A stretch of DNA of 64,000 bases from Mariniphaga sp041687215 (GTDB lineage: Bacteria > Bacteroidota > Bacteroidia > Bacteroidales > Prolixibacteraceae), in NCBI RefSeq assembly GCF_041687215.1, contig NZ_JAWLCI010000006.1, positions 1 to 64,000 of the forward strand. The letters run 5' to 3'. The translations under genes were made by a program, and so were the position numbers. The notes beneath the pieces were generated by a model. The model ran no database searches. It was not told the origin of the DNA and worked only from the letters and a program-made list of their open reading frames with translations. This document shows positions 8,998 to 18,302 of this stretch, piece after piece (position 1 is the first letter of the stretch; each line of letters opens with the position of its first letter).

Positions 8998-11124
8998 ATG
9001 CTTAAAATTTTTTCGATACTCATTGGTTTTATTTTAATAACTTTTTCCTGCAAAGCCGAAACGGAAGATTTTCCGGAAGAAGAAAAACAAAAGGAGATAG
9101 TAAAAGAATCGCACCACCCATTTTTAATTGTAAAAAAAGAGCAGTTTCAGGAATTACGGCAAAAGGCTGCCAGTGAGCCCTGGAAATCGATGAAAGAAGA
9201 TGCCATTTCCCGATCAAAAAACGGCAGCAAAACAGAAGCTTACGATTTGCAGGATTATGTTGGTGCGGCTGCACTGGCCTATATTCTCGAAGATTCAAAT
9301 GCAAAAGTGCACGCGCAAAGGGTTCGCGATGCCATCGTAAACCAGTATTCAAAAATACGGGTTGAAGATGGGGGCGACTGGGGTGGCGTTGTTCCGCCAA
9401 TGGGTTCATTTTTTGTGGCTATTCTGGCGCTCGATATTGTTTATGATGCGCTTACCTCTTCCGAAATTGAACGGTGCGAAGAGGTTATTTCAACGCAGAT
9501 TTTTAAAATAAACCGCAAAGGATCGTGGGCTGATATCCGGCGGGGAACGCATGGTGCCTGGGATATTTACAAAGGCGATCGCACCACACCCGACGACGAC
9601 TACTTCAACGGTATAATGGTGCAAATTACTAACGACGGCGTGAGTCCGGTTACCAACCACTATGCCTGGGAAAGGGTAGGCGGTGGCGACAGCCGCGTTT
9701 CGAAATCGGGTTACATGGATGTGCTTGAATTTACCGGCATCGATAAAAGGTATTACAATAACGAGCGGTTAAAAAAGTTTCACCGGTGGCTGTTTGGTTC
9801 CAGCGTAAACTGTGCCAAAGAGATGGCCATTTTTGGCGACATGCTTCCCACTCAGGGAATTAACAACGACATGCTGCACCGCCGCGTTGGAAATTTCGAC
9901 GAAGAAGCGGCCGGGTATGCTGCCTGGTTTCATGAAGGAAGACCGGCAATCGGACATATTTTAACGTACATTCTTCCAAAGTCGGCGCTACCTGAACCGG
10001 TAGTTCCTTCCAGTCAGTTTTACGAAAACGGCGGGGCTTTTTTCCGCGAAAAGGAAGATGATCCAAACGGGTTGCACGGTGTTTTGTACAACATTAAATC
10101 TCAGGACGAGTGGCACACCCACAACGAGGTAAATGGCCTGGCGCTTTCAGGACTTGGTAACCGGTTGTTGGTTAACGGTGGACGGTTGGGTGAACCAACC
10201 CGCGCCGCTGCATTAAACAATACGTTAACCCTAAACGGGGAAAATCATAAATCTCGTCTCGGCGGTGGAATTGTGGAGGGATTTACCACCAGCCAGCTTG
10301 ATTTTGCCTGCGGATTTTCAGGGCCCGCACTAACCGGAAGCAAACATTACCGAAATCTTCTGCTGGTGCATGGAAACGAAAAGGCACATGGTTATTTTGT
10401 TGTGATGGATAAGGTGGAATCAAATGCCGGAAATGTGGTCAAAAATTACATTCATCCGGCCAACGAAACAACGGTAACCGAAATATCGGCCAATTTGGAA
10501 TATGAGGCAGAGATTGATCATTATCCAACCGTGCCCGGCACAAAACTTACCATTTTTTATGCCACTCTGGCTGAAGCAGTGCATGTGGAAAAAGTGCAGT
10601 CGGCGGTTCCCGACAGGTATCCAAATTACCCGGATCATAACCGGCTCGAGTCTGTTTATCCGGTTGATTCAGAGGGGAAAAGGAATTTGGTAACGGTTTT
10701 ATTTCCAAGTGACGCTGAACATCCAAAAGCTGGTTTTCAGCGGATTCAGGGCGATGGATTTAACGTTTCTACTGTTACTCTGAATGAAGAAACCGATTAT
10801 ATTTTTGAATCTGAAGGTGTATCAAAAGTTCAGGTTGCCGGACACTCGGTTCAGGCTGAAATGGCTTTATTCAGGCAATCAGGATTTTGGTTTGTACGAA
10901 ACGGAACTCATTTTTCTTCGTCTGATACCGGATTTGAATCCAATGTTCCGGTTACTGTTTATTTAAATGGAAAATCAGGTGCAATTGTCACGACCGGCGG
11001 AATAATTAAACTGAATGGGCCTGGAATTAATTCCGTTCAGTTTGATCAGGATGTTGAAGTATTGGAAACAGGCGACAATCTTGTAGAAGTGAAACTGGGA
11101 AAGGGCACCTTCTATTTTAACTAA
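8998..11124 (+). CDS. Heparinase II/III-like lipoprotein
   Basis: 708 residues. The N-terminus ILITFSCKAE carries a lipobox. A helical first half includes a Trp/Gly-rich segment (GGDWGGVVPPMGS). The second half has the sheet domain with DEWHTHNEVNGLALSGLGN near residue 375 followed by LLVNGGRLGE, the heparinase II/III signature (His plus Asn). It is clearly a different subfamily from the other heparinase-like protein in this operon: they align only at the signature. Expected role is beta-elimination on uronate linkages, possibly in a different sugar context (PL37-like is possible). It is 11 nt downstream of the alginate-lyase-like gene. Confidence 0.8.
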   Translation: MLKIFSILIGFILITFSCKAETEDFPEEEKQKEIVKESHHPFLIVKKEQFQELRQKAASEPWKSMKEDAISRSKNGSKTEAYDLQDYVGAAALAYILEDSNAKVHAQRVRDAIVNQYSKIRVEDGGDWGGVVPPMGSFFVAILALDIVYDALTSSEIERCEEVISTQIFKINRKGSWADIRRGTHGAWDIYKGDRTTPDDDYFNGIMVQITNDGVSPVTNHYAWERVGGGDSRVSKSGYMDVLEFTGIDKRYYNNERLKKFHRWLFGSSVNCAKEMAIFGDMLPTQGINNDMLHRRVGNFDEEAAGYAAWFHEGRPAIGHILTYILPKSALPEPVVPSSQFYENGGAFFREKEDDPNGLHGVLYNIKSQDEWHTHNEVNGLALSGLGNRLLVNGGRLGEPTRAAALNNTLTLNGENHKSRLGGGIVEGFTTSQLDFACGFSGPALTGSKHYRNLLLVHGNEKAHGYFVVMDKVESNAGNVVKNYIHPANETTVTEISANLEYEAEIDHYPTVPGTKLTIFYATLAEAVHVEKVQSAVPDRYPNYPDHNRLESVYPVDSEGKRNLVTVLFPSDAEHPKAGFQRIQGDGFNVSTVTLNEETDYIFESEGVSKVQVAGHSVQAEMALFRQSGFWFVRNGTHFSSSDTGFESNVPVTVYLNGKSGAIVTTGGIIKLNGPGINSVQFDQDVEVLETGDNLVEVKLGKGTFYFN

Positions 11125-11136
11125 CAGGTAATTCGG

Positions 11137-12375
11137 ATGGAAAGAAGAAATTTTCTGAAAAAATCAATATTTGGTGGAATTTCATACCTGATTCTTCCAT
11201 CTTGCCTGAATTTCAGTAAAGATGCAGGTTTTGAGTTGAGTCTCGATGTCGTAACGAAACTATTCGATGGGGAAAAATGCTGGAGCCATCCGCGTGCCGG
11301 AATAGTTCCGGGTTTTGGGAAAAACGGTGCGCCACGGGTTGTAATGACCATGAACAGCCTCGATTTGGCGGGCAGCGATGTGTTTCGGGGAATGTTCGGG
11401 CTGGAAACCCATGATCTGGGAAACACCTGGAGCGAACCGGTGGAACTGGAAACGCTGAAACCCCGCTTTGAAATTATCGATGGCGTGGAACGCCCCGTGG
11501 CAGTAAGCGATTTCTGGCCGGGGTGGCACCAATCCTCGGAAAAACTGCTCGGCACCGGCCACACGGTTGTTTACACGCCCGAATGGAAAGTGACCAACCC
11601 CAGATCTCGGCACACTTCCTATTCGATTTACAATGCCGAAACCGGAAACTGGGGCGACTGGAAAAAACTGCAAATGCCAGCTGATGAAAAGTTTTACAAT
11701 TCAGGTGCCGGTTGTGCCCAGCGTTTCGATTTGGAAGACGGCACCATTCTACTGCCCATATCGTTTCGTCCGCCTGGAAAAAATTCCAACGTTACCGTCT
11801 GCCGGTGCTCATTCGACGGGGAAGGATTGAACTATTTGGTACACGGCTCAGAATTAAATATTGACAATGACACCAGGGGACTGCATGAACCTTCGCTTAC
11901 CCGGTTTAAGGGTGAATTTTTTATGACCATTCGAAATGACGAGAAAGGTTTTGTTGCCCATAGTAAAGACGGGTTACACTTTGGAAGTTATGTACCCTGG
12001 ACATTTGACGACGGCAGCGACCTGGGAAATTACAATACCCAGCAGCATTGGGTAACGCACAGCGAAAGTCTGTTTTTGGTTTACACCCGCCGGGGCGCAA
12101 ACAACGACCATGTTTTCCGGCACCGGGCACCGCTGTTTATGGCACAGGTCGATCCGGAAAAACTGTGCGTAATCAGGGAAACGGAACAAATTCTGGTACC
12201 TGAACGTGGTGCACGACTGGGAAATTTTGGCGTAACCGATGTAAGCAAAAACGAAACCTGGGTTACCGTTTCGGAATGGATGCAGCCGCATGGTGTGGAA
12301 AAATACGGCTCCGACGGCAGCGTTTTTGTGGCCAGAATTCATTGGAATTCACCGAATAAAAATTTCAGGAGTTGA
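11137..12375 (+). CDS. Sialidase/BNR-fold Tat lipoprotein
   Basis: 412 residues. The N-terminus is a twin-arginine signal (ERRNFLKKS) followed by a hydrophobic core and a lipobox-like LPSC, predicting a folded-exported lipoprotein. The body shows an Asp-box-like element (THDLGNTWSEP near residue 90), a second at SKDGLHFGS, and periodic W/G-rich strands, so a beta-propeller of the sialidase superfamily is likely. Sialidase catalytic residues cannot be assigned with confidence. In this operon, exo-glycosidase or ulvan-lyase-like propeller activity are both possible. Start chosen because the Arg pair follows the ATG immediately. Confidence 0.7.
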   Translation: MERRNFLKKSIFGGISYLILPSCLNFSKDAGFELSLDVVTKLFDGEKCWSHPRAGIVPGFGKNGAPRVVMTMNSLDLAGSDVFRGMFGLETHDLGNTWSEPVELETLKPRFEIIDGVERPVAVSDFWPGWHQSSEKLLGTGHTVVYTPEWKVTNPRSRHTSYSIYNAETGNWGDWKKLQMPADEKFYNSGAGCAQRFDLEDGTILLPISFRPPGKNSNVTVCRCSFDGEGLNYLVHGSELNIDNDTRGLHEPSLTRFKGEFFMTIRNDEKGFVAHSKDGLHFGSYVPWTFDDGSDLGNYNTQQHWVTHSESLFLVYTRRGANNDHVFRHRAPLFMAQVDPEKLCVIRETEQILVPERGARLGNFGVTDVSKNETWVTVSEWMQPHGVEKYGSDGSVFVARIHWNSPNKNFRS

Positions 12376-12417
12376 ATTTTCTTTACCTTTATCGCATAAT
12401 TATTAAAAGTCAATACC

Positions 12418-13278
12418 ATGTATCGTTATTCAGGCATAAGAGCATTTCTGTTAGTAGTTACATTTATTTTTTTAGGATTTTCTTTTCCCAGTAAAACTCA
12501 ACAAAACCAATTGCCGGAAAAAACGCGTTATCTGGATAGAACTTTTAAAGAAGTTGACATTCAAAAAGATATAAAATTTGCTGAATCAGTGAATGAAAAA
12601 GGGGAGCTGGAAAATTTGAAGCTTGATATTTATACACCGCAAGGCGATGAACAACTGAACCGCCCGGTAATTTTATGGATTCATGGTGGTGGCTTTCGTC
12701 CGGGAAATGATAAAAGCCAGTCGTACATTGTTGAACTGGTCAAACGGTTTTCCATGAAAGGTTATGTAGGATTATCTATCGATTACAGGATTCGTGAACA
12801 GCCCAGGGAAAATCCGGAAGAAACAATTTTCGATGCTGTTGAGGATGCCGGAAAAGCCCTCGTCTGGCTTCGCGAAAACGCAGAAATGCTGAAAATCGAT
12901 CCTTCAAAAATTATTGTTGCAGGAGGATCTGCCGGCGGAATTCTGGGTACGAATTTGTGTTTGAATGATAACAACAACATTCCGGGTGTGGACAATTCAG
13001 GAATAATTGCATTTGTGAATCTTTGGGGCAGTCCTTCAGCAGAATGGGGCGAACCAGTTGTGGATGAAAACGATCCGCCCACCATCATTATTCATGGCAC
13101 AGAGGATGAATTGGTGGCTTATGACAACTCAGTGAAGTTAAAAGCAGAACTGGACAAAAATAACGTCAGAAACGAATTGGTCACCATTACCGGGGCAGGT
13201 CACACGCCGGTGAAACACATGGATGGATTCGAAGTAAACATTTCCCGGTTTCTGTTTGAAATAATTCAACAGCACTAA
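12418..13278 (+). CDS. Alpha/beta-hydrolase esterase, secreted
   Basis: 286 residues with a signal peptide (VVTFIFLGFSFPS). Carboxylesterase features: oxyanion-hole motif IHGGGF near residue 83, nucleophile elbow AGGSAGG near 167, acid in HGTEDEL near 225, and catalytic His in GAGHTP near 262. It resembles the BD-FAE/acetylxylan-esterase type, so removal of acetyl or other esters from the glycan degraded by the operon is a reasonable inference. It is the last gene of the polysaccharide operon (42 nt after the propeller gene); the next gene has its own promoter. Confidence 0.8.
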   Translation: MYRYSGIRAFLLVVTFIFLGFSFPSKTQQNQLPEKTRYLDRTFKEVDIQKDIKFAESVNEKGELENLKLDIYTPQGDEQLNRPVILWIHGGGFRPGNDKSQSYIVELVKRFSMKGYVGLSIDYRIREQPRENPEETIFDAVEDAGKALVWLRENAEMLKIDPSKIIVAGGSAGGILGTNLCLNDNNNIPGVDNSGIIAFVNLWGSPSAEWGEPVVDENDPPTIIIHGTEDELVAYDNSVKLKAELDKNNVRNELVTITGAGHTPVKHMDGFEVNISRFLFEIIQQH

Positions 13279-13327
13279 ATTATACACTAAGACTGCCAAT
13301 TCCGCATACTATTTTCTTGGTTTGTTT

Positions 13328-13358
13328 TTTGATGAGTTCTTATTTTGACCTAAATTTG
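13328..13358 (+). promoter_or_regulatory. Bacteroidota-type promoter, very short leader
   Basis: TTTG at 13328-13331, a 19-nt spacer, then TAAATTTG at 13351-13358: an exact match to the Bacteroidota -33/-7 pattern. Initiation would fall only a few bases before the ATG at 13369, so the transcript would be almost leaderless, or translation starts at the next ATG (13375). Confidence 0.65.
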
Positions 13359-13368
13359 AATAAGAATA

Positions 13369-15582
13369 ATGAATATGACAGAACAGGAACTCAAAAAAAT
13401 ATATACTGAAATTTGCAGCAATCTGGCAGCAAGAAGGTTGAAACCGGCTTTTGATATGCTGGGAAAACTTATTGCTGAAAATGGTCTCGGTATATTTTAC
13501 GACGAATATAAAAATCTGGAAGAAACCTACCACTACATGCTGAAATACACGGTGGAAGGAACTCAGGATCCTGAGCGGCAAAAGGTTTACCGTAAACTGA
13601 TTGTGTCGGTTTTTGAGCTGGCTGAAAAAATAAATGAAGCCATTCGGCTCAGGTTTTCACCCACCATTGAATATGAAAAAAAGCGTGGTTTTAAAAATAA
13701 TTTCATTCCCAACTTTACGGCCTGGTTGACGGAACTGGAAGATTATTACCTTCAGGATGAAAATCAGGGAGATGAGGTTGCTTCCCTTGAGGCAGCAAAA
13801 GAACATCAGCAAAAAATGCGGAGATTGTTTTACCACATCTGGTTTACAGACAAACTGTCACCTGCCGAAGCCGAACCATTGCGCAACTTTATTATGAGCC
13901 CGGTAGTTTTGGTTGCTTACAAATCGTATATGGTAACTGCCCTCATGCTCAGCCTGCAACGCTATTTCGATCCCGAAAAATTTACCCTTTTATTCGATGC
14001 CTACGATTCGGAAGAAATGGAAATTAACCAGCGCGCATTGGTTGGTTTGCTGGTAAACCTGTATCGGTACGATGCCCGAATACCCTTTTATCCTGAAATT
14101 ACCGGGCGGTTGAAAATTCTGAACGAGAATCCGGAATTTAAACGGAACCTCGAACGGGTAATTGTTCAATTCATCCGAAGTAAAGAAACCGAAAAACTGC
14201 AGCAACGAATCCGTGATGAAATTATGCCGGAGATGATAAAAATAAGTCCAAACCTGAAAGATAAAATTAACCTCGACAGTTTGATGGACGAAGGATTTTC
14301 GGAAGATAAAAATCCGGATTGGGAAGAGATTTTTAAAGATTCGCCGGGTTTAATGGATAAAATGCAGGAGTTTTCGGAGCTGCAAATGGAAGGCGCCGAT
14401 GTGTTTATGGGATCGTTTGCCATGCTTAAATCTTTTCCGTTTTATGGGGAAATGGGCAACTGGTTTATTCCGTTTTTTCCTGAAAATCCTGAAATTGCAA
14501 ATGTTCTGAATATTAAGGATGATACCAGTAAGCGGTTGATGGAAGCTTTGGACAAGGCACCGGTTTTGTGTAACTCAGACAAATATTCATTTTGTTTCAG
14601 CATTCAGAGCCTGCCCAAAGAAAACCGCGAATTTATGACACAAGGCATTAATGCCGAAATGGATCAGCTTAAAGAATTGGAAGAAGACGAAGAACTGACA
14701 CAACCCGGGCGCAAGGCAGAATTTATTTCGAACCAGTATATTCAGGATTTGTACCGGTTTTACAAACTTTTTCCGCGCAAAAACGACTTTGAAGATATTT
14801 TTAACTGGCGGTTCGATTTTCACAATAAACTGGCTCTGGGCGATATTTTAAGGGAAGACACAAAAGTATTGCGCAATATTGCAGAGTATTATTTTGGAAA
14901 GAACCATTTTGAGGAAGCTGCCGAAGTTTTTGGGTACTTAATTGAACAGGAAAAAAATGGTGAGTTGTACCAGAAAATTGCCTATTGTTACCAGAATCTG
15001 GGCGATTTTGAAAAAGCGCTGGAAGGTTATCTGAAAGCTGAATTGTATGACATAAACCGGCTGTGGAACCTGAAAAAAATAGCGCTTTGCTACCGTAACC
15101 TGAAACAACCCGGCAAAGCCCTGGAATATTACCAGGCTGCTGAAAAAATAGATTCGGAAAGTTTGAACACCCAACTTAATGTTGGACATTGCCTGCTGGA
15201 ATTGGATGAATATGATGAAGCACTAAAATGCTATTTTAAGGTGGAATACCTGGCGCCCGGGAACAAAAAAGTGTGGCGGCCCATAGCCTGGTGTTCATTT
15301 CTTACCGGGAAAAAAGAACAGGCTGAAAAATATTTTCTGCAATTAATAGATGACGCTCCCAACAAACACGATTTTATGAATATGGGCCATGTACAGTGGA
15401 GCCTGGGAAATCGGAAATCAGCATTGGATTATTATAAAAAATCCATTTCGAAAGATGGTTTTTCGGAAGCAGAATTCCTTGCCGTTTTCGAAGAAGATTT
15501 GCCGCACCTGCTCAGTCAGGGTATTGAAAGTGAAGATGTACCCATTATGCTCGACCAGTTGAGGTATTTTCTGGAGGAATAA
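13369..15582 (+). CDS. Large TPR protein
   Basis: 737 residues, no signal peptide, so probably cytoplasmic. The first ~480 residues are helical without recognisable motifs; from ~500 several tetratricopeptide repeats are visible (YYFGKNHFEEAAEVFGYLIE, LGDFEKALEGYLKAEL, LKQPGKALEYYQAAEK, LDEYDEALKCYFKVEY). TPRs are protein-protein scaffolds; the partner is unknown. It has its own promoter and is separated from the glycan operon by 90 nt and from the DUF5063 gene by 267 nt, so it is probably a single-gene unit. A second ATG lies two codons in. Confidence 0.75.
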   Translation: MNMTEQELKKIYTEICSNLAARRLKPAFDMLGKLIAENGLGIFYDEYKNLEETYHYMLKYTVEGTQDPERQKVYRKLIVSVFELAEKINEAIRLRFSPTIEYEKKRGFKNNFIPNFTAWLTELEDYYLQDENQGDEVASLEAAKEHQQKMRRLFYHIWFTDKLSPAEAEPLRNFIMSPVVLVAYKSYMVTALMLSLQRYFDPEKFTLLFDAYDSEEMEINQRALVGLLVNLYRYDARIPFYPEITGRLKILNENPEFKRNLERVIVQFIRSKETEKLQQRIRDEIMPEMIKISPNLKDKINLDSLMDEGFSEDKNPDWEEIFKDSPGLMDKMQEFSELQMEGADVFMGSFAMLKSFPFYGEMGNWFIPFFPENPEIANVLNIKDDTSKRLMEALDKAPVLCNSDKYSFCFSIQSLPKENREFMTQGINAEMDQLKELEEDEELTQPGRKAEFISNQYIQDLYRFYKLFPRKNDFEDIFNWRFDFHNKLALGDILREDTKVLRNIAEYYFGKNHFEEAAEVFGYLIEQEKNGELYQKIAYCYQNLGDFEKALEGYLKAELYDINRLWNLKKIALCYRNLKQPGKALEYYQAAEKIDSESLNTQLNVGHCLLELDEYDEALKCYFKVEYLAPGNKKVWRPIAWCSFLTGKKEQAEKYFLQLIDDAPNKHDFMNMGHVQWSLGNRKSALDYYKKSISKDGFSEAEFLAVFEEDLPHLLSQGIESEDVPIMLDQLRYFLEE

Positions 15583-15620
15583 ATCTGTCGAATTTTTAAT
15601 CCGCAGGCAGGTTATTTGGA

Positions 15621-15697
15621 TGTTCAACATTGAGTATTTTGCATTAAATATTTATTAAGAGAAATATTCAATATTCAATTTCGAATGCTCAATAAAG
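15621..15697 (+). repeat. Gene-less inverted heptamer array
   Basis: Right arm 15663-15697 is five 7-nt units in register (AATATTC twice, AATTTCG, AATGCTC, AATAAAG). Left arm 15621-15655 also falls into 7-nt units (CATTGAG, TATTTTG, CATTAAA, TATTTAT). ATTGAGTATT (15629-15638) can pair with AATATTCAAT (15670-15679), and AATATTT with AAATATT inside it. This is the same architecture as the arms of the four-helix-bundle elements elsewhere in the window, but with no gene between. Confidence 0.45.
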
Positions 15698-15816
15698 GAA
15701 AAGCTACGTAAAAAGTTCCAGTGAAAAGAAATGAATGCGATGAACCGGATTTTCATTAGTGGAGTTTGTCTTAAATCCTACTGAGAATCCTTCTGCTTCA
15801 TTTTAAATATCTTTAT

Positions 15817-15824
15817 TACTTTTG
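15817..15824 (+). promoter_or_regulatory. -7 box upstream of the DUF5063 gene
   Basis: TACTTTTG matches TAnnTTTG. No exact TTTG lies at the ideal distance upstream (a TTCTG is near 15791). The predicted start would leave a leader of about 20 nt before the ATG at 15850. Confidence 0.45.
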
Positions 15825-15849
15825 CAGCGGTTTTCATTTTCAGAAAATT

Positions 15850-16479
15850 ATGAGTGATTCAGATTTACATTCAGTGGTTTATTCAAAAAATGTGGTGGAG
15901 TTTGTGACTGTCGCCAATGAATTTTGCGGGCTTATTGAAAAAGCCAGCACCATTCCCGTGGACCAAAATATAAAAAACCTGCAAAAAGTTTTGCCTTTGC
16001 TGTATTTGAAAGCCACACTGTTGCCCGAAACCGAAAAATTGCTGGAAGATGAATTGGAGAAATATGTTTCGGAACTGGACTATAATGTTTTGCAGCAACG
16101 CTGGCTCGAAGTTTTAGGTGAATACGATAGTTATTACGAAGTTTTCGATCCTGAAATTCAATTTGGGGAAGAAATGGTAACAGCCAGCATTTCAGAAAGC
16201 CTGCTGGATGTTTACCAGGATTTGAAGGATTTTTTGAATGCTTACAGTCTGGGCGATGAAGAAATAATGAACGATGCACTGTATGATTGTGTTTATCATT
16301 TCGAAGTTTTTTGGGGACAACGATTGGTGAACGTGCTGCGCGCAGTACATAAACTGGTTACCGACAAAGTTGAATTTCCGGCTTATAACAACTCCGGAAA
16401 AAACGACGAAGTACAACCTGGAAAAGGAAGCCCGGAATGGCTCGACAGGTTTTGGGGAACCGTTTCAGATGAGGAGTAA
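15850..16479 (+). CDS. DUF5063 family protein
   Basis: 209 residues, acidic, all-helical in appearance, no signal peptide. The pattern (VEFVTVANEFCGLIE near the start, YDSYYEVFDP near residue 95, HFEVFWGQRLVNVLRAVH near 155) matches the DUF5063 family as I know it from Bacteroidota. Function unknown. It begins a tight co-directional run with the exonuclease (3-nt gap) and the RlmI-like methyltransferase (2-nt gap), so the three are probably co-transcribed. Confidence 0.75.
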   Translation: MSDSDLHSVVYSKNVVEFVTVANEFCGLIEKASTIPVDQNIKNLQKVLPLLYLKATLLPETEKLLEDELEKYVSELDYNVLQQRWLEVLGEYDSYYEVFDPEIQFGEEMVTASISESLLDVYQDLKDFLNAYSLGDEEIMNDALYDCVYHFEVFWGQRLVNVLRAVHKLVTDKVEFPAYNNSGKNDEVQPGKGSPEWLDRFWGTVSDEE

Positions 16480-16482
16480 AAA

Positions 16483-17055
16483 ATGTTTAAAGAAAGTATA
16501 ACAAAAGAAGAATTAACAGATCTGCCGTTGCGGTGGTTTGAGGGAGATATTTATGTTATTGACAAACCCGGACAGGTGAATGATGTTGCGGAATTTCTTT
16601 CAACCCGGTCTGTAATTGGGTTCGACACCGAAACACGGCCTTCATTCAAAAAAGGAGTGGTAAACAAGGTTGCACTTTTACAACTTTCCACACAAAACGA
16701 AGCTTTTTTGATTCGGGTAAACAAAGTTGGCCTTCCGACTTCCATCAGGAATATTCTGGCCAGTCCTGAAATTATTAAAGCCGGCGTTGCCATTCGCGAT
16801 GATATAAAAGGGTTGCAGGGAATTGCCAGATTTAGCCCTGCCGGATTTATTGAATTACAGGATCACGCCAAAGATTTGGGCATTCAAAATTTTAGTCTGA
16901 AAAAGCTCACAGCCATAGTTTTGGGGTTTCGAATTTCAAAATCGCAACAACTTTCCAACTGGGAGGCAGATCAGTTAACTGAAGCTCAGCAAAGTTACGC
17001 TGCCACTGATGCCTGGACCGCCCTGAATATTTACCGGAATTTTTCAAATAGCTGA
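16483..17055 (+). CDS. 3'-5' exonuclease, DEDDy (RNase D-like)
   Basis: 190 residues containing a single exonuclease domain: IGFDTETRP near residue 45 (Exo I Asp and Glu), GVAIRDDIKGL near 103 (Exo II Asp) and YAATDAW near 170 (Exo III Tyr and Asp). The intact DEDDy set predicts an active metal-dependent 3'-5' exonuclease on RNA or DNA. There is no HRDC domain, so it is shorter than RNase D. It sits between the DUF5063 and rRNA methyltransferase genes with almost no spacing, which hints at an RNA-related role. Confidence 0.85.
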   Translation: MFKESITKEELTDLPLRWFEGDIYVIDKPGQVNDVAEFLSTRSVIGFDTETRPSFKKGVVNKVALLQLSTQNEAFLIRVNKVGLPTSIRNILASPEIIKAGVAIRDDIKGLQGIARFSPAGFIELQDHAKDLGIQNFSLKKLTAIVLGFRISKSQQLSNWEADQLTEAQQSYAATDAWTALNIYRNFSNS

Positions 17056-17057
17056 AT

Positions 17058-18248
17058 ATGCCGCAGGAATTCGTAAAAATTGTATTAAAATCGGGCAAAG
17101 ACCAGTCGCTGAAGCGGTTTCATCCATGGGTGTTTTCGGGTGCCATAAAAAAAATGTACGGGCAGGTTTCAGAGGGCGATTTGGTTGCGGTGTTTTCAAA
17201 TAAAGATGAATTTTTGGGAATTGGTCACTATCAGGTTGGCTCCATTTCCGTGCGAATTATTTCTTTCACCGAAACTGAACTTAAATCAGATTTCTGGAAA
17301 AACAAAATTCAAAAGGCATGGAATTACCGGCAAAGTCTGGGATTTGGAAACGATGCTGAAACTAATGTTTTCCGGATTATTCATGCTGAAGGCGACGGAT
17401 TGCCCGGATTGATTGTTGATTTTTACAACGGCACTGCAGTATTGCAAATGCATTCGGTAGGAATGCATCTGATGCGTAACGAATTGGTAAAAGCGCTTCA
17501 GGCGGTTTTGGGCAAAAAATTGAAAGCAGTTTACGATAAAAGCGAAAAAACGTTGCCATTTAAAGCAAATATTCAGCCCAAAGACGAATTGCTGTTTGGA
17601 AACCCAGAAAGCAATGAAGTGCTGGAATACGGTCTCAAATTTAAAGTGGATTGGGAAACCGGACAGAAAACCGGATTTTTTATAGACCAGCGCGAAAGCC
17701 GCTTGCTGGTTCAGCGATATGCCAAAAACCGCGATGTGCTGAATATGTTTGGATATACCGGCGGATTTTCGGTTTATGCCATGCAGGGCGGTGCAAAATC
17801 AGTTCATTCGGTGGATGCTTCGGCAAAAGCCATCGACCTGACCAACGAAAATCTGGAACTGAATTTTCCTGCTGATAAACGGCATGAAGCGTTCACAGCC
17901 GATGCTTTCGAATACCTGAAAGACATTCAGGAAAAATACGACTTAATTATTCTCGATCCGCCGGCATTTGCCAAACACCGCGCAACATTGCCACAGGCTT
18001 TGCAGGGATACAAACGCATTAATACGCGGGCATTTGAACAAATAAGGAGTGGTGGAATTTTATTCACATTTTCCTGTTCGCAGGTGGTTTCCAAAGACCG
18101 CTTTCGTGAAACAGTTTTTTCTGCTGCTGCCATTGCAGGCCGTACTGTTCGTATTATGCACCAGCTTACTCAGCCGGCCGATCATCCGGTAAATATTTAC
18201 CATCCTGAAGGAGAGTATCTGAAAGGATTGGTGCTGTTTGTAGAGTAA
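17058..18248 (+). CDS. rlmI: Class I rRNA methyltransferase, RlmI-like (23S m5C)
   Basis: 396 residues. An N-terminal PUA domain (residues ~1-75, HPWVFSGAIKKM) precedes an EEHEE linker and a Rossmann methyltransferase domain with VLNMFGYTGGFSVYA near residue 225, DPPAFAKHR near 300 and SCSQVVSKD near 340, the layout of RlmI/YccW enzymes that methylate cytosine in 23S rRNA with SAM. Length fits the family. The ATG is 2 nt after the exonuclease stop. Exact target position is assumed from the family. Confidence 0.88.
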   Translation: MPQEFVKIVLKSGKDQSLKRFHPWVFSGAIKKMYGQVSEGDLVAVFSNKDEFLGIGHYQVGSISVRIISFTETELKSDFWKNKIQKAWNYRQSLGFGNDAETNVFRIIHAEGDGLPGLIVDFYNGTAVLQMHSVGMHLMRNELVKALQAVLGKKLKAVYDKSEKTLPFKANIQPKDELLFGNPESNEVLEYGLKFKVDWETGQKTGFFIDQRESRLLVQRYAKNRDVLNMFGYTGGFSVYAMQGGAKSVHSVDASAKAIDLTNENLELNFPADKRHEAFTADAFEYLKDIQEKYDLIILDPPAFAKHRATLPQALQGYKRINTRAFEQIRSGGILFTFSCSQVVSKDRFRETVFSAAAIAGRTVRIMHQLTQPADHPVNIYHPEGEYLKGLVLFVE

Positions 18249-18270
18249 CTCATTTCAATTTATATATTTG
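18237..18270 (+). promoter_or_regulatory. Promoter of the APS reductase gene
   Basis: TTTG at 18237-18240, then TATATTTG at 18263-18270 with a 22-nt spacer. The predicted start leaves about 28 nt before the ATG at 18303. The -33 element overlaps the end of the rlmI gene. Confidence 0.5.
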
Positions 18271-18302
18271 CAGATTGCTGAATGTTTTAAAGGAAGTTAG
18301 AA

